From assembly GCA_001897525.1 (NCBI GenBank), contig MKTB01000037.1:1-64000 (forward strand): a stretch of 64,000 nt of DNA, written 5' to 3'. Each line of letters opens with the position of its first letter. Position 1 is the stretch's first letter. This DNA is from Bacteroidetes bacterium 43-16 (GTDB lineage Bacteria > Bacteroidota > Bacteroidia > Chitinophagales > Chitinophagaceae). Below, one piece after another: positions 1-8,200 of this stretch. The notes beneath the pieces were generated by a model. It was not told where the DNA came from. It saw only the letters and a list, made by a program, of their open reading frames with translations, and made no database searches. A program made the position numbers and the translations under genes.

Positions 1-1
1 G

Positions 2-1534
2 GCTTTTACCGGATTTGAGACTAACAATAAACAAAAAATAGTAGGAGGATCTCTGAATTACTCACATCCTAAATTCTTCTCAGATGTAGACTTCACCATT
101 CGGGACGCAGTTAATTATCGTGCAGGGGGCGGTCAGGAGATACAGTACTCACAGTTTACCAAATACAATATCTCAGCACAGGCTGGTTATAAAATAAAAG
201 AACACCAACAAATAGAGGCGTCATTAATCTATGACAAGGCATTAGATGTAGGTTACCCCGCATTGCCCATGGATGTTTCCCTTGCCAAAGCACTTATTGG
301 TTCAGTCTCCTACACCCGTCATCACATATCGCCGCTGATATATCAATGGCAGACCAAGGTTTATTACAATGATGTTACACATGTCATGGACGATACTAAA
401 CGGCCCAATGTACCCATTAGAATGGATATGCCAGGATGGAGTAAGACTGCTGGCTTTTATTCGATGTTGCAGGGCACTTCCAACCGGCATGACTGGAAAG
501 CTAACCTCAGTGGTCATTATAACAAATCATTGGCTGAGATGACCATGTTTTCGAATACGCCAAACGAAAAAGACATGTTCATGCTGACGTGGCCGGGAGT
601 ACAGACCTATTACGGAGACCTGTTCATTGAAGACAAGTATGCGCTATCTGATAGATGGAATGCAACATTTAGTGCGGGACTGGCGGTACATCATAATAAC
701 ATCGATAATCAATTTGGACTGGAAAGCTTAAGGATATTTTATCCTGAGATGCCCGGCAGCAAAATCCGGTTACTGAAAAGGCTTTCAGCTTCCGTTAGAC
801 ATGATGCCGCTAATTGGAGCTATACTTTTGGTGCGGCTTATGGAGAGCGTGCTCCAAGTGTCTCAGAAGGTTATGGCTTCTATCTTTTCAACAGTTTTGA
901 CCGATTTGATTATATCGGCAACCCTAATATGCGTAATGAAAAATCCACAAGTGTAAATGCAAGTCTAGCCTATCAGAAAGCAGCCTTTACGGCCAAAATT
1001 AGTGGTTCGTACTTCTATATAGATGATTACATTTTAGGCAGACCAAGAAACGGCCTGAGCGTAATGACAATTGGTGCCTATGGGATAAAAGTATACGAAC
1101 AGCTAAAATACGCTACCATCCTCAATACTTCCATTGACTTAGGGTACCAGGTTACAAAGGAATTTCTATGGACCGGCCAATTGGGATATCGGAGAGGTAC
1201 GGGCGAAAATGGCCTGTTATTGCCATTGATGCAACCATTTACCTATAATTCGGGTGTAACATTTTTCAGAAAATCCTTCTCCGCTGATGCGTCAATCAAC
1301 GGCTCTTCCAGCCATACACGTTACAACCCTGAGTTTGGTGAAAAAGGTTTGCCTGCGTACGCTGTCTTTAATCTTTCTCTCGCCAATCGCTTTAAATTCA
1401 ATGGCCCACAAGCACTTACTTTGAAAACAGGGGTGGAGAACCTATTCGATCGTAACTATACGACTTTTGCGGATTGGAACAGAATTCCTAGAATTGGCAG
1501 AAACTTTTTTATAAATCTGATATGGAACTTCTAA
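2..1534 (+). CDS. TonB-dependent receptor, C-terminal part (5' end outside window)
   Basis: The frame is open from base 2, so the Met at 263 is internal and the gene begins left of the window. About 510 residues are visible, made of alternating aromatic beta-strand stretches typical of the outer-membrane barrel. The end has the family hallmark: a GVENLFDRNY motif followed by a last strand ending in phenylalanine (NLIWNF). The plug domain and any signal peptide are off-window. In this setting, next to metal efflux genes, it may import a metal chelate or belong to the metal-handling cargo, but the substrate cannot be read from this part. It converges on the leftward metal gene run, with a shared terminator between them. 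Confidence 0.9.
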   Translation, partial: AFTGFETNNKQKIVGGSLNYSHPKFFSDVDFTIRDAVNYRAGGGQEIQYSQFTKYNISAQAGYKIKEHQQIEASLIYDKALDVGYPALPMDVSLAKALIGSVSYTRHHISPLIYQWQTKVYYNDVTHVMDDTKRPNVPIRMDMPGWSKTAGFYSMLQGTSNRHDWKANLSGHYNKSLAEMTMFSNTPNEKDMFMLTWPGVQTYYGDLFIEDKYALSDRWNATFSAGLAVHHNNIDNQFGLESLRIFYPEMPGSKIRLLKRLSASVRHDAANWSYTFGAAYGERAPSVSEGYGFYLFNSFDRFDYIGNPNMRNEKSTSVNASLAYQKAAFTAKISGSYFYIDDYILGRPRNGLSVMTIGAYGIKVYEQLKYATILNTSIDLGYQVTKEFLWTGQLGYRRGTGENGLLLPLMQPFTYNSGVTFFRKSFSADASINGSSSHTRYNPEFGEKGLPAYAVFNLSLANRFKFNGPQALTLKTGVENLFDRNYTTFADWNRIPRIGRNFFINLIWNF

Positions 1535-1615
1535 ATCTATTTTTCTCTGCAGGTAAAGAGCGTTAGTGCTACCCCCTTAATTATTACTATTGGAAAAGGG
1601 GTTAAGATATATAAA

Positions 1616-1651
1616 AAAATTAGACTGAATCTTTTGGTTCAGTCTAATTTT
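1616..1651. terminator. Bidirectional hairpin terminator
   Basis: A 14-bp perfect stem (AAAATTAGACTGAA paired with its complement) closes a loop of about 8 nt and has A and T runs on its two sides. It sits between the convergent TonB receptor and the His-rich gene and can serve both. Confidence 0.8.
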
Positions 1652-1659
1652 ATGTTGTG

Positions 1660-1857
1660 CTACTTTTCTTTATTCTTATCGTGATGCTCTTTTTCATCAT
1701 GATGCTCATCCTCTGGATGGTGCTCTTTTTCTTTATGATGCTCCATCTCATCAGCGTGTTCCTTACCCTCATGATGCTCCTTGTGCGGATGGTGTTCCTG
1801 ATGTTCGTGGTGCTCAGGATGTTTGTGTGATTCCTTTTTTTGCTCTTCGTTGTTCAT
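1660..1857 (-). CDS. Small histidine-rich, highly charged protein (putative metal buffer)
   Basis: This 65-residue protein has 19 histidines (29%), mostly as EHH and HHP/HHD units, with the rest largely Glu, Lys and Asp. It has no signal peptide and no hydrophobic stretch, so it should be cytoplasmic and probably disordered. Such composition is seen in nickel/zinc/copper-binding storage or chaperone peptides (Hpn-like in style, with no homology implied). It is the last gene of the leftward metal run, 102 bp after rteC, with the terminator directly downstream. Its function as a metal sponge is inferred from composition and context. The low-complexity sequence prevents family assignment. Confidence 0.7.
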   Translation of the reverse strand: MNNEEQKKESHKHPEHHEHQEHHPHKEHHEGKEHADEMEHHKEKEHHPEDEHHDEKEHHDKNKEK

Positions 1858-1959
1858 AACAATTTAATTTAAAAGTGAATACTATATGTTTACGTCCTTC
1901 TGGATATAAAAAGAACAAATAAGATGCCATATAGTTTCCTGTTTTTATTTACAATTTTG

Positions 1960-2790
1960 TTAATCCAATTCTTCCATTCGTTTTAACAATTCAGTTTTTA
2001 AATTGTCAAGGAATTTCACTCTGTTAATTTTCCTATTTCTCAGTTCCAGATAGATATGGTAGATATCCCCCAATTCAACATCAAACATAGTTTCAAATGT
2101 CCTGGATATCTCTTTAATGTCTGACCGTCCTTCATTGAATGCTCCGTAGGCATTTAGTGCATATATAAGTTCTACCAGTGCAGATTTACTTGCCGTCCAT
2201 TTAATTTTCTGCTCCTTGTTTTCTTTCACTAGTGGTAGACCTAGAGTATTTATTAGTTTGTCCTCCAGATAAACCTGTATAAGGTCATTAGCTATGATCT
2301 TTGAAACTTTATAGTCATGGGATGTCGAAAAAGAATGATCTGACTCGAAAAAGAAAGTATCCAGATTAAGTTTGATATCGAAATTCCCCCGTACAAAATA
2401 TTTGTGATCAAGATAATTACTGTTAGTGCGGTAATATTTATAAAATTCAAGATTATTATCAAAAAATCTTTTCAGTTTGGAAAGCTCATTATTCAAGTAT
2501 TTTTTAATATTTCGTTCTCCTCCGTAAGGACGCTTAGATTCAATCTTATAAATGGCATTGTAATATATCAGCTTAGAAACAATCTTAGGCTTCAATTCTT
2601 TAAAGAAGTAGATTTCATCTTCAGTTTTTTCAAAACCTTTATCATCGATAAACCTTTTTAACAATGAAATCTTCTTTAAAGTCAGTTCTATGAGCTTTTC
2701 CGACAATTGGAGGGTGTCTCCAATTTCAGAAGAATAAAAATTGGTTTCTTCATCGAGTTCGGTAATAAGTTTTTGGCAATATTCAATCAC
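1960..2790 (-). CDS. rteC: RteC-family regulator of conjugative transposons
   Basis: The 276-residue protein matches the RteC family. The most recognisable part is the C-terminal third, with the KWTASKSALVELIYAL segment, a FNEGRSDIKEISRTFE stretch and the closing RNRKINRVKFLDNLK block. In CTnDOT-type elements of Bacteroides, RteC is a DNA-binding activator of excision genes. The start is GTG. No integrase, excisionase or RteA/RteB is in the window, so this gene ties the metal island to an integrative conjugative element that continues to the left. It lies 103 bp after the small membrane protein gene and may have its own promoter. Confidence 0.85.
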   Translation of the reverse strand: MIEYCQKLITELDEETNFYSSEIGDTLQLSEKLIELTLKKISLLKRFIDDKGFEKTEDEIYFFKELKPKIVSKLIYYNAIYKIESKRPYGGERNIKKYLNNELSKLKRFFDNNLEFYKYYRTNSNYLDHKYFVRGNFDIKLNLDTFFFESDHSFSTSHDYKVSKIIANDLIQVYLEDKLINTLGLPLVKENKEQKIKWTASKSALVELIYALNAYGAFNEGRSDIKEISRTFETMFDVELGDIYHIYLELRNRKINRVKFLDNLKTELLKRMEELD

Positions 2791-2893
2791 TAAGTTTATT
2801 ATTTATTGTTTGAAAATCGGTGAATTAAATTATAATCAAAAGCGTGCAATTTTAGTAAAATACATTATTTCTAAAGTTGCACTCAAAAAGCTC

Positions 2894-3124
2894 CTACCGA
2901 ACAGTAGCTTTTGGATGCCCCTTTCCTGAAAGGTGAAGATAAACATGCTTTCCCTGCACAATTATTGCAATTATCAGGATGATGGACATGATCACGATCA
3001 AAAAAATCATAAACGGGGATTTTTTCTTCTTTCTATACTTTTGGTTCTGTGAACTCTGGTATGAATTAGTCCTCCGCTTTTTGACGGGTGATCGTCTTCT
3101 ATGTATTTTTTTGTTTTTTTTCAT
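2894..3124 (-). CDS. Small basic single-pass membrane protein, unknown
   Basis: A longer reading from 3196 is possible, but the Met at 3124 has a good AAAGGA ribosome site 6 bases upstream and lies 10 bp after the PAP2 stop, so it was chosen. The product has 76 residues: a strongly basic N-terminal half (KKNKKIHRRR, KKRR, KKKK) followed by one hydrophobic helix (IFLIVIMSIILIIAIIV) and a short tail. The topology is probably N-in. Family not recognised. The basic segment could bind anionic lipid, polyphosphate or nucleic acid, but that is only a guess. Translation is likely coupled to PAP2. Confidence 0.55.
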   Translation of the reverse strand: MKKNKKIHRRRSPVKKRRTNSYQSSQNQKYRKKKKSPFMIFLIVIMSIILIIAIIVQGKHVYLHLSGKGHPKATVR

Positions 3125-3134
3125 TCTAAATCCT

Positions 3135-3905
3135 TTAAAAAACCAACAGATAAGACATTCCAAGCCCTTTCGACTGATAATATGGAACGACCACACTTTT
3201 GTTATTCTTTTTCTTTCCGCTTATCAGGGTATTCATCTTTGGATATAGCCAATAAGCGAGTTCGGTTGAAAGAATTCCGACTCCAGCTCCCGCAACCACA
3301 TCTGTCATCCAATGTTTGTTGTTCAAGACTCTGTATACACCCGTAAACGCAGCAAACGGATAACCCGACAAACTCAACAGCAAATTGTTATCCCTATATT
3401 CCCTGTACATAAAATGCGCAGTTGAGAACGCTGTGGCTGCATGACCAGACGGAAATGATTTTCTATTGGAACCATCTGGTCTTTCTTCTGCAATTAGGTT
3501 TTTCGCGGGTGTAACGATAGCGGCCGATATCAGTTGGGAAGTTGCATAGATAATTGTACGGTCTTTAAAACCGTGCTTACCCTTTATCCCGGCCAAATTC
3601 AATCCATACACCATTACCGCTGGAAAATATTGGGTATAATTGTCTAACGTTGTCTTTCCAGGCCTGTCATGGGCAACCTCTATCTTGGCAGAGAGATCCA
3701 GTTCTTTCATTGGCGGAATGGCGAAACTGATTGCGCCAGCCGAGATTAACGACACCGGAAGAATGAGTTTACGATAACCTAACTTATAATTATTCGAATC
3801 GTTAACAATCGAATCCGGCTGTTCGGTCGTCATCACATTATCCTGAGCTATGGTTAGTTTAGATGTGGTAAGTAAAAAAAAAATTAAAATTATTCTTGAA
3901 ATCAT
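3135..3905 (-). CDS. PAP2-family phosphatase (membrane lipid phosphatase type)
   Basis: The three acid-phosphatase motifs are present: K-x6-RP (KNLIAEERP, about residue 135), PSGH (about 148) and R-x5-H-x3-D (RVLNNKHWMTD, about 190-200). The Met at 3905 starts a signal peptide (MISRIILIFFLL...IAQ) and avoids overlap with the upstream ATPase gene; a Met at 3965 would add 20 residues and overlap it. Family members dephosphorylate lipid or isoprenoid pyrophosphates at the envelope; the true substrate here is unknown. It lies 25 bp behind the P-loop ATPase gene and just ahead of the small membrane protein gene. Confidence 0.85.
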   Translation of the reverse strand: MISRIILIFFLLTTSKLTIAQDNVMTTEQPDSIVNDSNNYKLGYRKLILPVSLISAGAISFAIPPMKELDLSAKIEVAHDRPGKTTLDNYTQYFPAVMVYGLNLAGIKGKHGFKDRTIIYATSQLISAAIVTPAKNLIAEERPDGSNRKSFPSGHAATAFSTAHFMYREYRDNNLLLSLSGYPFAAFTGVYRVLNNKHWMTDVVAGAGVGILSTELAYWLYPKMNTLISGKKKNNKSVVVPYYQSKGLGMSYLLVF

Positions 3906-3930
3906 TTGATAATAGTCACTAATAAAAATT

Positions 3931-4479
3931 TTAAAGATTACGAAGGATGAAATCAACACGTTCATCGGGTGGCAATACCGGAACCTGGATCACTGGGCAT
4001 GGGGAGCGGTTATAAACATCGATGATCAGGTTATGAATTCGAATCTGCTCATCCTCATCTTCCAGTCTAGCGTAATCATTGATCAACGGAAGTCTGTCAA
4101 GGATAAATACTTTCTGATAACAGAACTTCTTACACATTGTCACAAGTCTTGCGTCATATTCAATACCAAGAAATTCATAGTATGCCATCGCGTCCGGCAA
4201 CGCCCTATCCAAAAAAGCCACTTGGTTTACGTCCAGCGTTGATTCCTCACTAATCTGCATGTTCAGAATATCCATTTGAAATTGCTCCTTGTTGCTTTTT
4301 ATTTCTTCTATCGTACGGCCCTTTATCTTTTGGGTGTCAATATAATGTCTTGCCTGTTCGGCAATAGTCGCATATCCCCGTTCTGCCAGCAGTTCTATTA
4401 CAGTGGTTTTACCTGTACACGGTCCCCCGGTAATTACGTACCAATTTGTCTTGATTTCTTTATGGTTGATGGTGTCCAT
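3931..4479 (-). CDS. P-loop ATPase/kinase, AAA_28 (NadR-like) type
   Basis: This is a single-domain protein of 182 residues. A Walker A motif (GGPCTGKTT) lies at about residues 18-26, a downstream AFLDRALPDAMAYYE segment looks like the Walker B/substrate region, and a DRLPLINDYARLEDE lid-like segment follows. This layout matches the small AAA_28 family, which resembles the NadR kinase domain and is often annotated as an ATPase or nucleoside/nucleotide kinase. It follows the ATP-cone nuclease gene by only 6 bp, which suggests the two are co-translated. Substrate unknown. Confidence 0.75.
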   Translation of the reverse strand: MDTINHKEIKTNWYVITGGPCTGKTTVIELLAERGYATIAEQARHYIDTQKIKGRTIEEIKSNKEQFQMDILNMQISEESTLDVNQVAFLDRALPDAMAYYEFLGIEYDARLVTMCKKFCYQKVFILDRLPLINDYARLEDEDEQIRIHNLIIDVYNRSPCPVIQVPVLPPDERVDFILRNL

Positions 4480-4485
4480 TATTAT

Positions 4486-5337
4486 CTATTTTGTTTGTTC
4501 ACAAAGCATACGGCACTCATTAACCACTTCCCGGATCTTTGCCGGTGTCAGACCTATCTGGATTAACATTTCCTGTTGTTGTAATAAAGTGCTGCACACA
4601 ATTATATCATTAGCCAACAGAACCTTTTTATCCCTCTCTGTTAAGGAGATCAGGCAGGTTACCGGATACAGCCCGGAACGGTCTATGAGGTCCTTCAGCC
4701 CTTTATCTCTTGGATAATCCCATCCGACCAAAGACATTTTCATACATGTACCGTACTGAATTGCATCTTCAGAAAAGCGGCCATTGGTCACTATCCAGCT
4801 TTGATGAAACTGGGGACCGTGACAACCGCTATCTTGCCACTGTTTTTCCACATCGAGAAATCTTGACTGGATGTACAACGGAATTTTGACATCACTAACA
4901 AATCCTTGCCGATTATGGAACTTGCATTCTATCATAATATGATGATCATCTTTAGTCGCTATCACATCTATTTCGTGTTTTACACAATGCCCCGGAACAA
5001 TTACTCCTGTTCGTGTGCTATATCCCATAGATTCTAATATCGCTGAGGTAAGTTTTTCAAATGGAAAACCAGTAGGGCCCAGCGCCATGATCGCCTTTTT
5101 CAGGTTATATCTGGCCGAAGCAGGTTTTGCTATTTTTCTTAGCCATTTGAAAGCCGTCTTGTAGATATCTCGGGTCGCCATTCCATCGATAAGCTTGTCC
5201 TGCACTTTTTGCAGAACAAGCTCAACCTGCTGCGGAGGCGCTCCAGACCGGGACAGTGACTGTCTTAATTTATTACTGTCAAAAGCCACGCGCTGACCGG
5301 AAGCTTTTAAGATGTAAATATCTTTGTCTTTTTGCAT
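4486..5337 (-). CDS. ATP-cone domain fused to Mrr-like restriction-type nuclease domain
   Basis: Residues 1-90 resemble an ATP-cone (IYILKASGQRVAFDSNKLRQSL, then the domain's helical part), the nucleotide-sensing module best known from ribonucleotide reductases and NrdR. From about residue 100 a PD-(D/E)xK fold can be read: GHCVKHEIDVIA supplies the acidic residue and MIECKFHN the ExK. The C-terminus (LTPAKIREVVNECRML) is helical. The architecture suggests a nuclease whose activity or oligomer state follows ATP/dATP levels. It is co-directional with the P1B-ATPase gene upstream (63 bp) and a P-loop ATPase gene downstream (6 bp). Biological role unknown; a defence or element-maintenance role is conjecture. 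Confidence 0.75.
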   Translation of the reverse strand: MQKDKDIYILKASGQRVAFDSNKLRQSLSRSGAPPQQVELVLQKVQDKLIDGMATRDIYKTAFKWLRKIAKPASARYNLKKAIMALGPTGFPFEKLTSAILESMGYSTRTGVIVPGHCVKHEIDVIATKDDHHIMIECKFHNRQGFVSDVKIPLYIQSRFLDVEKQWQDSGCHGPQFHQSWIVTNGRFSEDAIQYGTCMKMSLVGWDYPRDKGLKDLIDRSGLYPVTCLISLTERDKKVLLANDIIVCSTLLQQQEMLIQIGLTPAKIREVVNECRMLCEQTK

Positions 5338-5400
5338 AACCTCTTATCTTTAAACCTTAACACACGTTTCCATGCTGAAGGACAATTGTTGAATTGAAAG

Positions 5401-7437
5401 CTAAAACTTCATTCGCTGTATCCTGATGGCATTTAATATGGCAATCAATGATACGCCCACGTCAGCAAAGACAGCTTCCCACATTGTAGCCAGACCGCCC
5501 GCACCCAAGACCAGAACGATGCCTTTTACTACAAATGCCAGTGTTATATTCTGCCACACTATTTTCTTGGTTTTCTTTCCGATATTGATTGCAATAGGAA
5601 TTTTAGATGGTCTGTCATCTTGAATAACTACATCAGCGGTTTCAATCGTTGCATCGCTTCCTAGCCCCCCCATAGCAATACCTACATCACTTAGGGCTAC
5701 TACAGGTGCGTCATTTACGCCATCTCCAACAAATGCTACCGTTTCGTTCTTAGTTTTGATTTCTTTTACCCGGTTCACTTTGTCTTCAGGTAACAGGTCC
5801 CCGAATGCATTATCGATTCCCAGCTTATCGGCAACAAATTTGACAACCGTAGTTTTATCTCCGCTCAACATTGTTACTTTGATATTGAGCTTATGCAGCA
5901 AATCAATCGTCTGTTGCGAGTCTTCTTTTATACTGTCAGCAATGGTAATGTAGCCAACAAATTTACCATCGTTGGCTACTGCGATAGTTGTGTAGACGAT
6001 TGATGAGGGGTCCACATCGTATTTGATATTGAACTTGTCCATCAGTTTAAAATTCCCGACCAGTAACTCTTTTCCATTAATCCGGGCTTTCAACCCGTGA
6101 CCGGCAATCTCTTCCGTATTTTCCAATTTTATGGAATTGTCAATATCTCCCACATACTCGTGTATGGCTGTTGCCACAGGGTGGGTACTAAGGCTTTCGA
6201 TGGCATTTACGAGTTTTAGAATTTCATCTTTATCGAATTCAGGATTAAAGATTACTTCCTGTACTTTAAACACGCCTTCGGTCATCGTCCCGGTCTTATC
6301 CATCACCACATTCTGTATGGCCGCCATGGCGTCAAGGAAGTTACTGCCTTTAAATAAAATACCATTACGGCTGGCAGCACCAATACCACCGAAATAGCCT
6401 AAAGGAATAGAAATTACCAGTGCGCAAGGGCATGAAATTACAAGGAAGACTAAAGCCCTGTACAGCCAGTCATTGAACACATAGGTGTCTACGAAGAAAT
6501 AAGGAAGCAAACAGATGCCTATTGCCAGAAAAACAACGATAGGTGTATATACTTTCGCAAACTTCCTGATAAAAAGTTCTGTAGGTGCTTTCTGAGACGT
6601 TGCATTCTGGACCAGTTCCAAAATCTTACTCAGCTTGCTATCCGTATAAGCGGTAGTTACTTTAACCTGGGCAACGGTATTCAGGTTGATCATGCCTGCA
6701 AGTACTGTTTCCCCTTTATTTTTTGTATCCGGTTTACTTTCACCTGTCAGTGCGGCAGTATTAAAAGAAGCAGTATCCGTGAGTAGTTCCCCATCAAGTC
6801 CAAGCTTTTCTCCCGGTCTTAATTGAATTGTCATGCCGATCTGTGCTTCTTCAGCTTTAATAACTTTAGTCTGATTGTTTTCAAGAATGGTTACTTCATC
6901 CGGGCGTTGATCCAGTAAGGCTTTTATATTGCTTTGTGCTCTTGAAACCGCCAGTGTTTGAAAGACTTCACCAACTGCATAGAACAACATTACTGCTACT
7001 CCTTCAGGATATTCCCCTATAAAAAAAGCACCTATTGTTGCAATGCTCATCAGAAAAAACTCCGAGAATACTTCACCTTTCGAAATACTTTTAACAGCAT
7101 CTTTAATAACAGGGAAACCTACGATTCCATAGGCTACCAGATACCAAACAAACCTCACTGTTCCTTTAAACCATTCCTGAGGCATCCAGTTATCGAATGC
7201 TATGGCAATAAGTAAGAGTAACAGGGAAAGGATGGATGGAAGAAACATTTTAAATGGACTCCCGCTGGCACTACTGTGGTCGTGACCATCATCATCGCTA
7301 TGACCATGATCGTGTCCGTCATTTTTTTGGTGTTCTTCTTTCACCAATTCTTTTGCGCCCGCTTTGGTATAGACCTTTTCGGTCTGTGTACAACAAATCT
7401 GTTTGCCCCGGGCGTCGTATTTGTGCTTGTGTTCCAT
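5401..7437 (-). CDS. P1B-2-type heavy-metal (Zn/Cd/Pb) translocating ATPase
   Basis: All core motifs of a metal-pumping P-type ATPase are present: transmembrane CPC (SCPCALVIS, about residue 335), phosphorylation DKTGT (about 380), HP (STHPVA), and hinge GDGVNDAP (about 570). A lysine in the penultimate membrane helix (VVKG) and DVG in the last (FADVGVSL) are the signature of the Zn/Cd/Pb subgroup. There is no HMA ferredoxin-like domain; instead the N-terminus has a histidine cluster (HDHGHSDDDGHDH) as the likely metal-binding tail. Length 678 is normal for a ZntA/CadA protein without an HMA domain. It exports metal from cytosol to periplasm, complementing the Czc pump. Confidence 0.93.
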   Translation of the reverse strand: MEHKHKYDARGKQICCTQTEKVYTKAGAKELVKEEHQKNDGHDHGHSDDDGHDHSSASGSPFKMFLPSILSLLLLLIAIAFDNWMPQEWFKGTVRFVWYLVAYGIVGFPVIKDAVKSISKGEVFSEFFLMSIATIGAFFIGEYPEGVAVMLFYAVGEVFQTLAVSRAQSNIKALLDQRPDEVTILENNQTKVIKAEEAQIGMTIQLRPGEKLGLDGELLTDTASFNTAALTGESKPDTKNKGETVLAGMINLNTVAQVKVTTAYTDSKLSKILELVQNATSQKAPTELFIRKFAKVYTPIVVFLAIGICLLPYFFVDTYVFNDWLYRALVFLVISCPCALVISIPLGYFGGIGAASRNGILFKGSNFLDAMAAIQNVVMDKTGTMTEGVFKVQEVIFNPEFDKDEILKLVNAIESLSTHPVATAIHEYVGDIDNSIKLENTEEIAGHGLKARINGKELLVGNFKLMDKFNIKYDVDPSSIVYTTIAVANDGKFVGYITIADSIKEDSQQTIDLLHKLNIKVTMLSGDKTTVVKFVADKLGIDNAFGDLLPEDKVNRVKEIKTKNETVAFVGDGVNDAPVVALSDVGIAMGGLGSDATIETADVVIQDDRPSKIPIAINIGKKTKKIVWQNITLAFVVKGIVLVLGAGGLATMWEAVFADVGVSLIAILNAIRIQRMKF

Positions 7438-7520
7438 AATATTTTGTTTTTGAGACGTTTTTTAATCTATATTCATAAACTTCATTATTGTTCATTAAAT
7501 TGCTTACCAATCATTTACTC

Positions 7521-8195
7521 TTATTGATAGTATTTATTGTAAATGGCACTAATTAATAAATTACCGTCGTTATCTGATTCGGTCAGACTTTTCAAAGCTT
7601 TTACTTCCTTTATGAACCACGGATTGGAAAAATCCTTTTCAAGGTTTTTAACACTGAGCCTCTCAAGGGGAGCGTTTATATCCTTGCTGTAAAAATAATA
7701 GGTGCGACTTGCGTACCTGTAGCCTCCTCGTTCGTATTTAGAATAGATAATCAATCCACTACTCACAATAATTTTATGATACCCATAGGTGCCAAAGGTT
7801 GTTCCTTTATTAAAATAGCGGAATACATCTTTACCTCTTTCGTATCCCCATAAACTACCGTGTGGGTATTTTTGCTTCTGTTGGCCATGTTTTAAAGTAA
7901 GCTTATTATAATAAACACTGAATTTGTGCTTTTTACCTGAAAGGCAGATGCTGTCAATAAATTTTCCTTCACTATACTCCGAATAGGATCTATAGAGTTT
8001 TACATTATCCATACAGTATTTCGAAGCTCTTGTTTGAGATTCAGCCTTCGCGGGATTCAAAAATGCCATAAGAAGTATTGTCAATAACATTATCTTGTAT
8101 GTCAATATTTTCTCACCAGCCTCTTCAAGTTCTTTTCTTATCTGCGGTAAGCATAAGTCTCTAACACGTGCACTATGTTGATGGTAGAATTTCAT
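7521..8195 (-). CDS. Exported protein of unknown function
   Basis: The product has 224 residues. A hydrophobic stretch (IMLLTILLMAFLNPAKA) lies at residues 35-51. It acts as a normal signal peptide if translation starts at the Met at 8090, or as an anchored one if the Met at 8195 is used. The longer form was kept because it begins 5 bp after the CHAD gene's stop, which suggests coupling. The mature part is rich in Tyr, Lys and Ser, with several beta-like segments (KHKFSVYYNKLTLKH, YASRTYYFYSKD). No domain was recognised. It sits between CHAD and the metal ATPase in the same run. Confidence 0.6.
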   Translation of the reverse strand: MKFYHQHSARVRDLCLPQIRKELEEAGEKILTYKIMLLTILLMAFLNPAKAESQTRASKYCMDNVKLYRSYSEYSEGKFIDSICLSGKKHKFSVYYNKLTLKHGQQKQKYPHGSLWGYERGKDVFRYFNKGTTFGTYGYHKIIVSSGLIIYSKYERGGYRYASRTYYFYSKDINAPLERLSVKNLEKDFSNPWFIKEVKALKSLTESDNDGNLLISAIYNKYYQ

Positions 8196-8200
8196 ATATT

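Noticed and set aside
7254-7527. Short frames on both strands around the start of the P1B-ATPase
   Set aside because: They overlap the His-rich N-terminus of the ATPase and have no start signals or family match.
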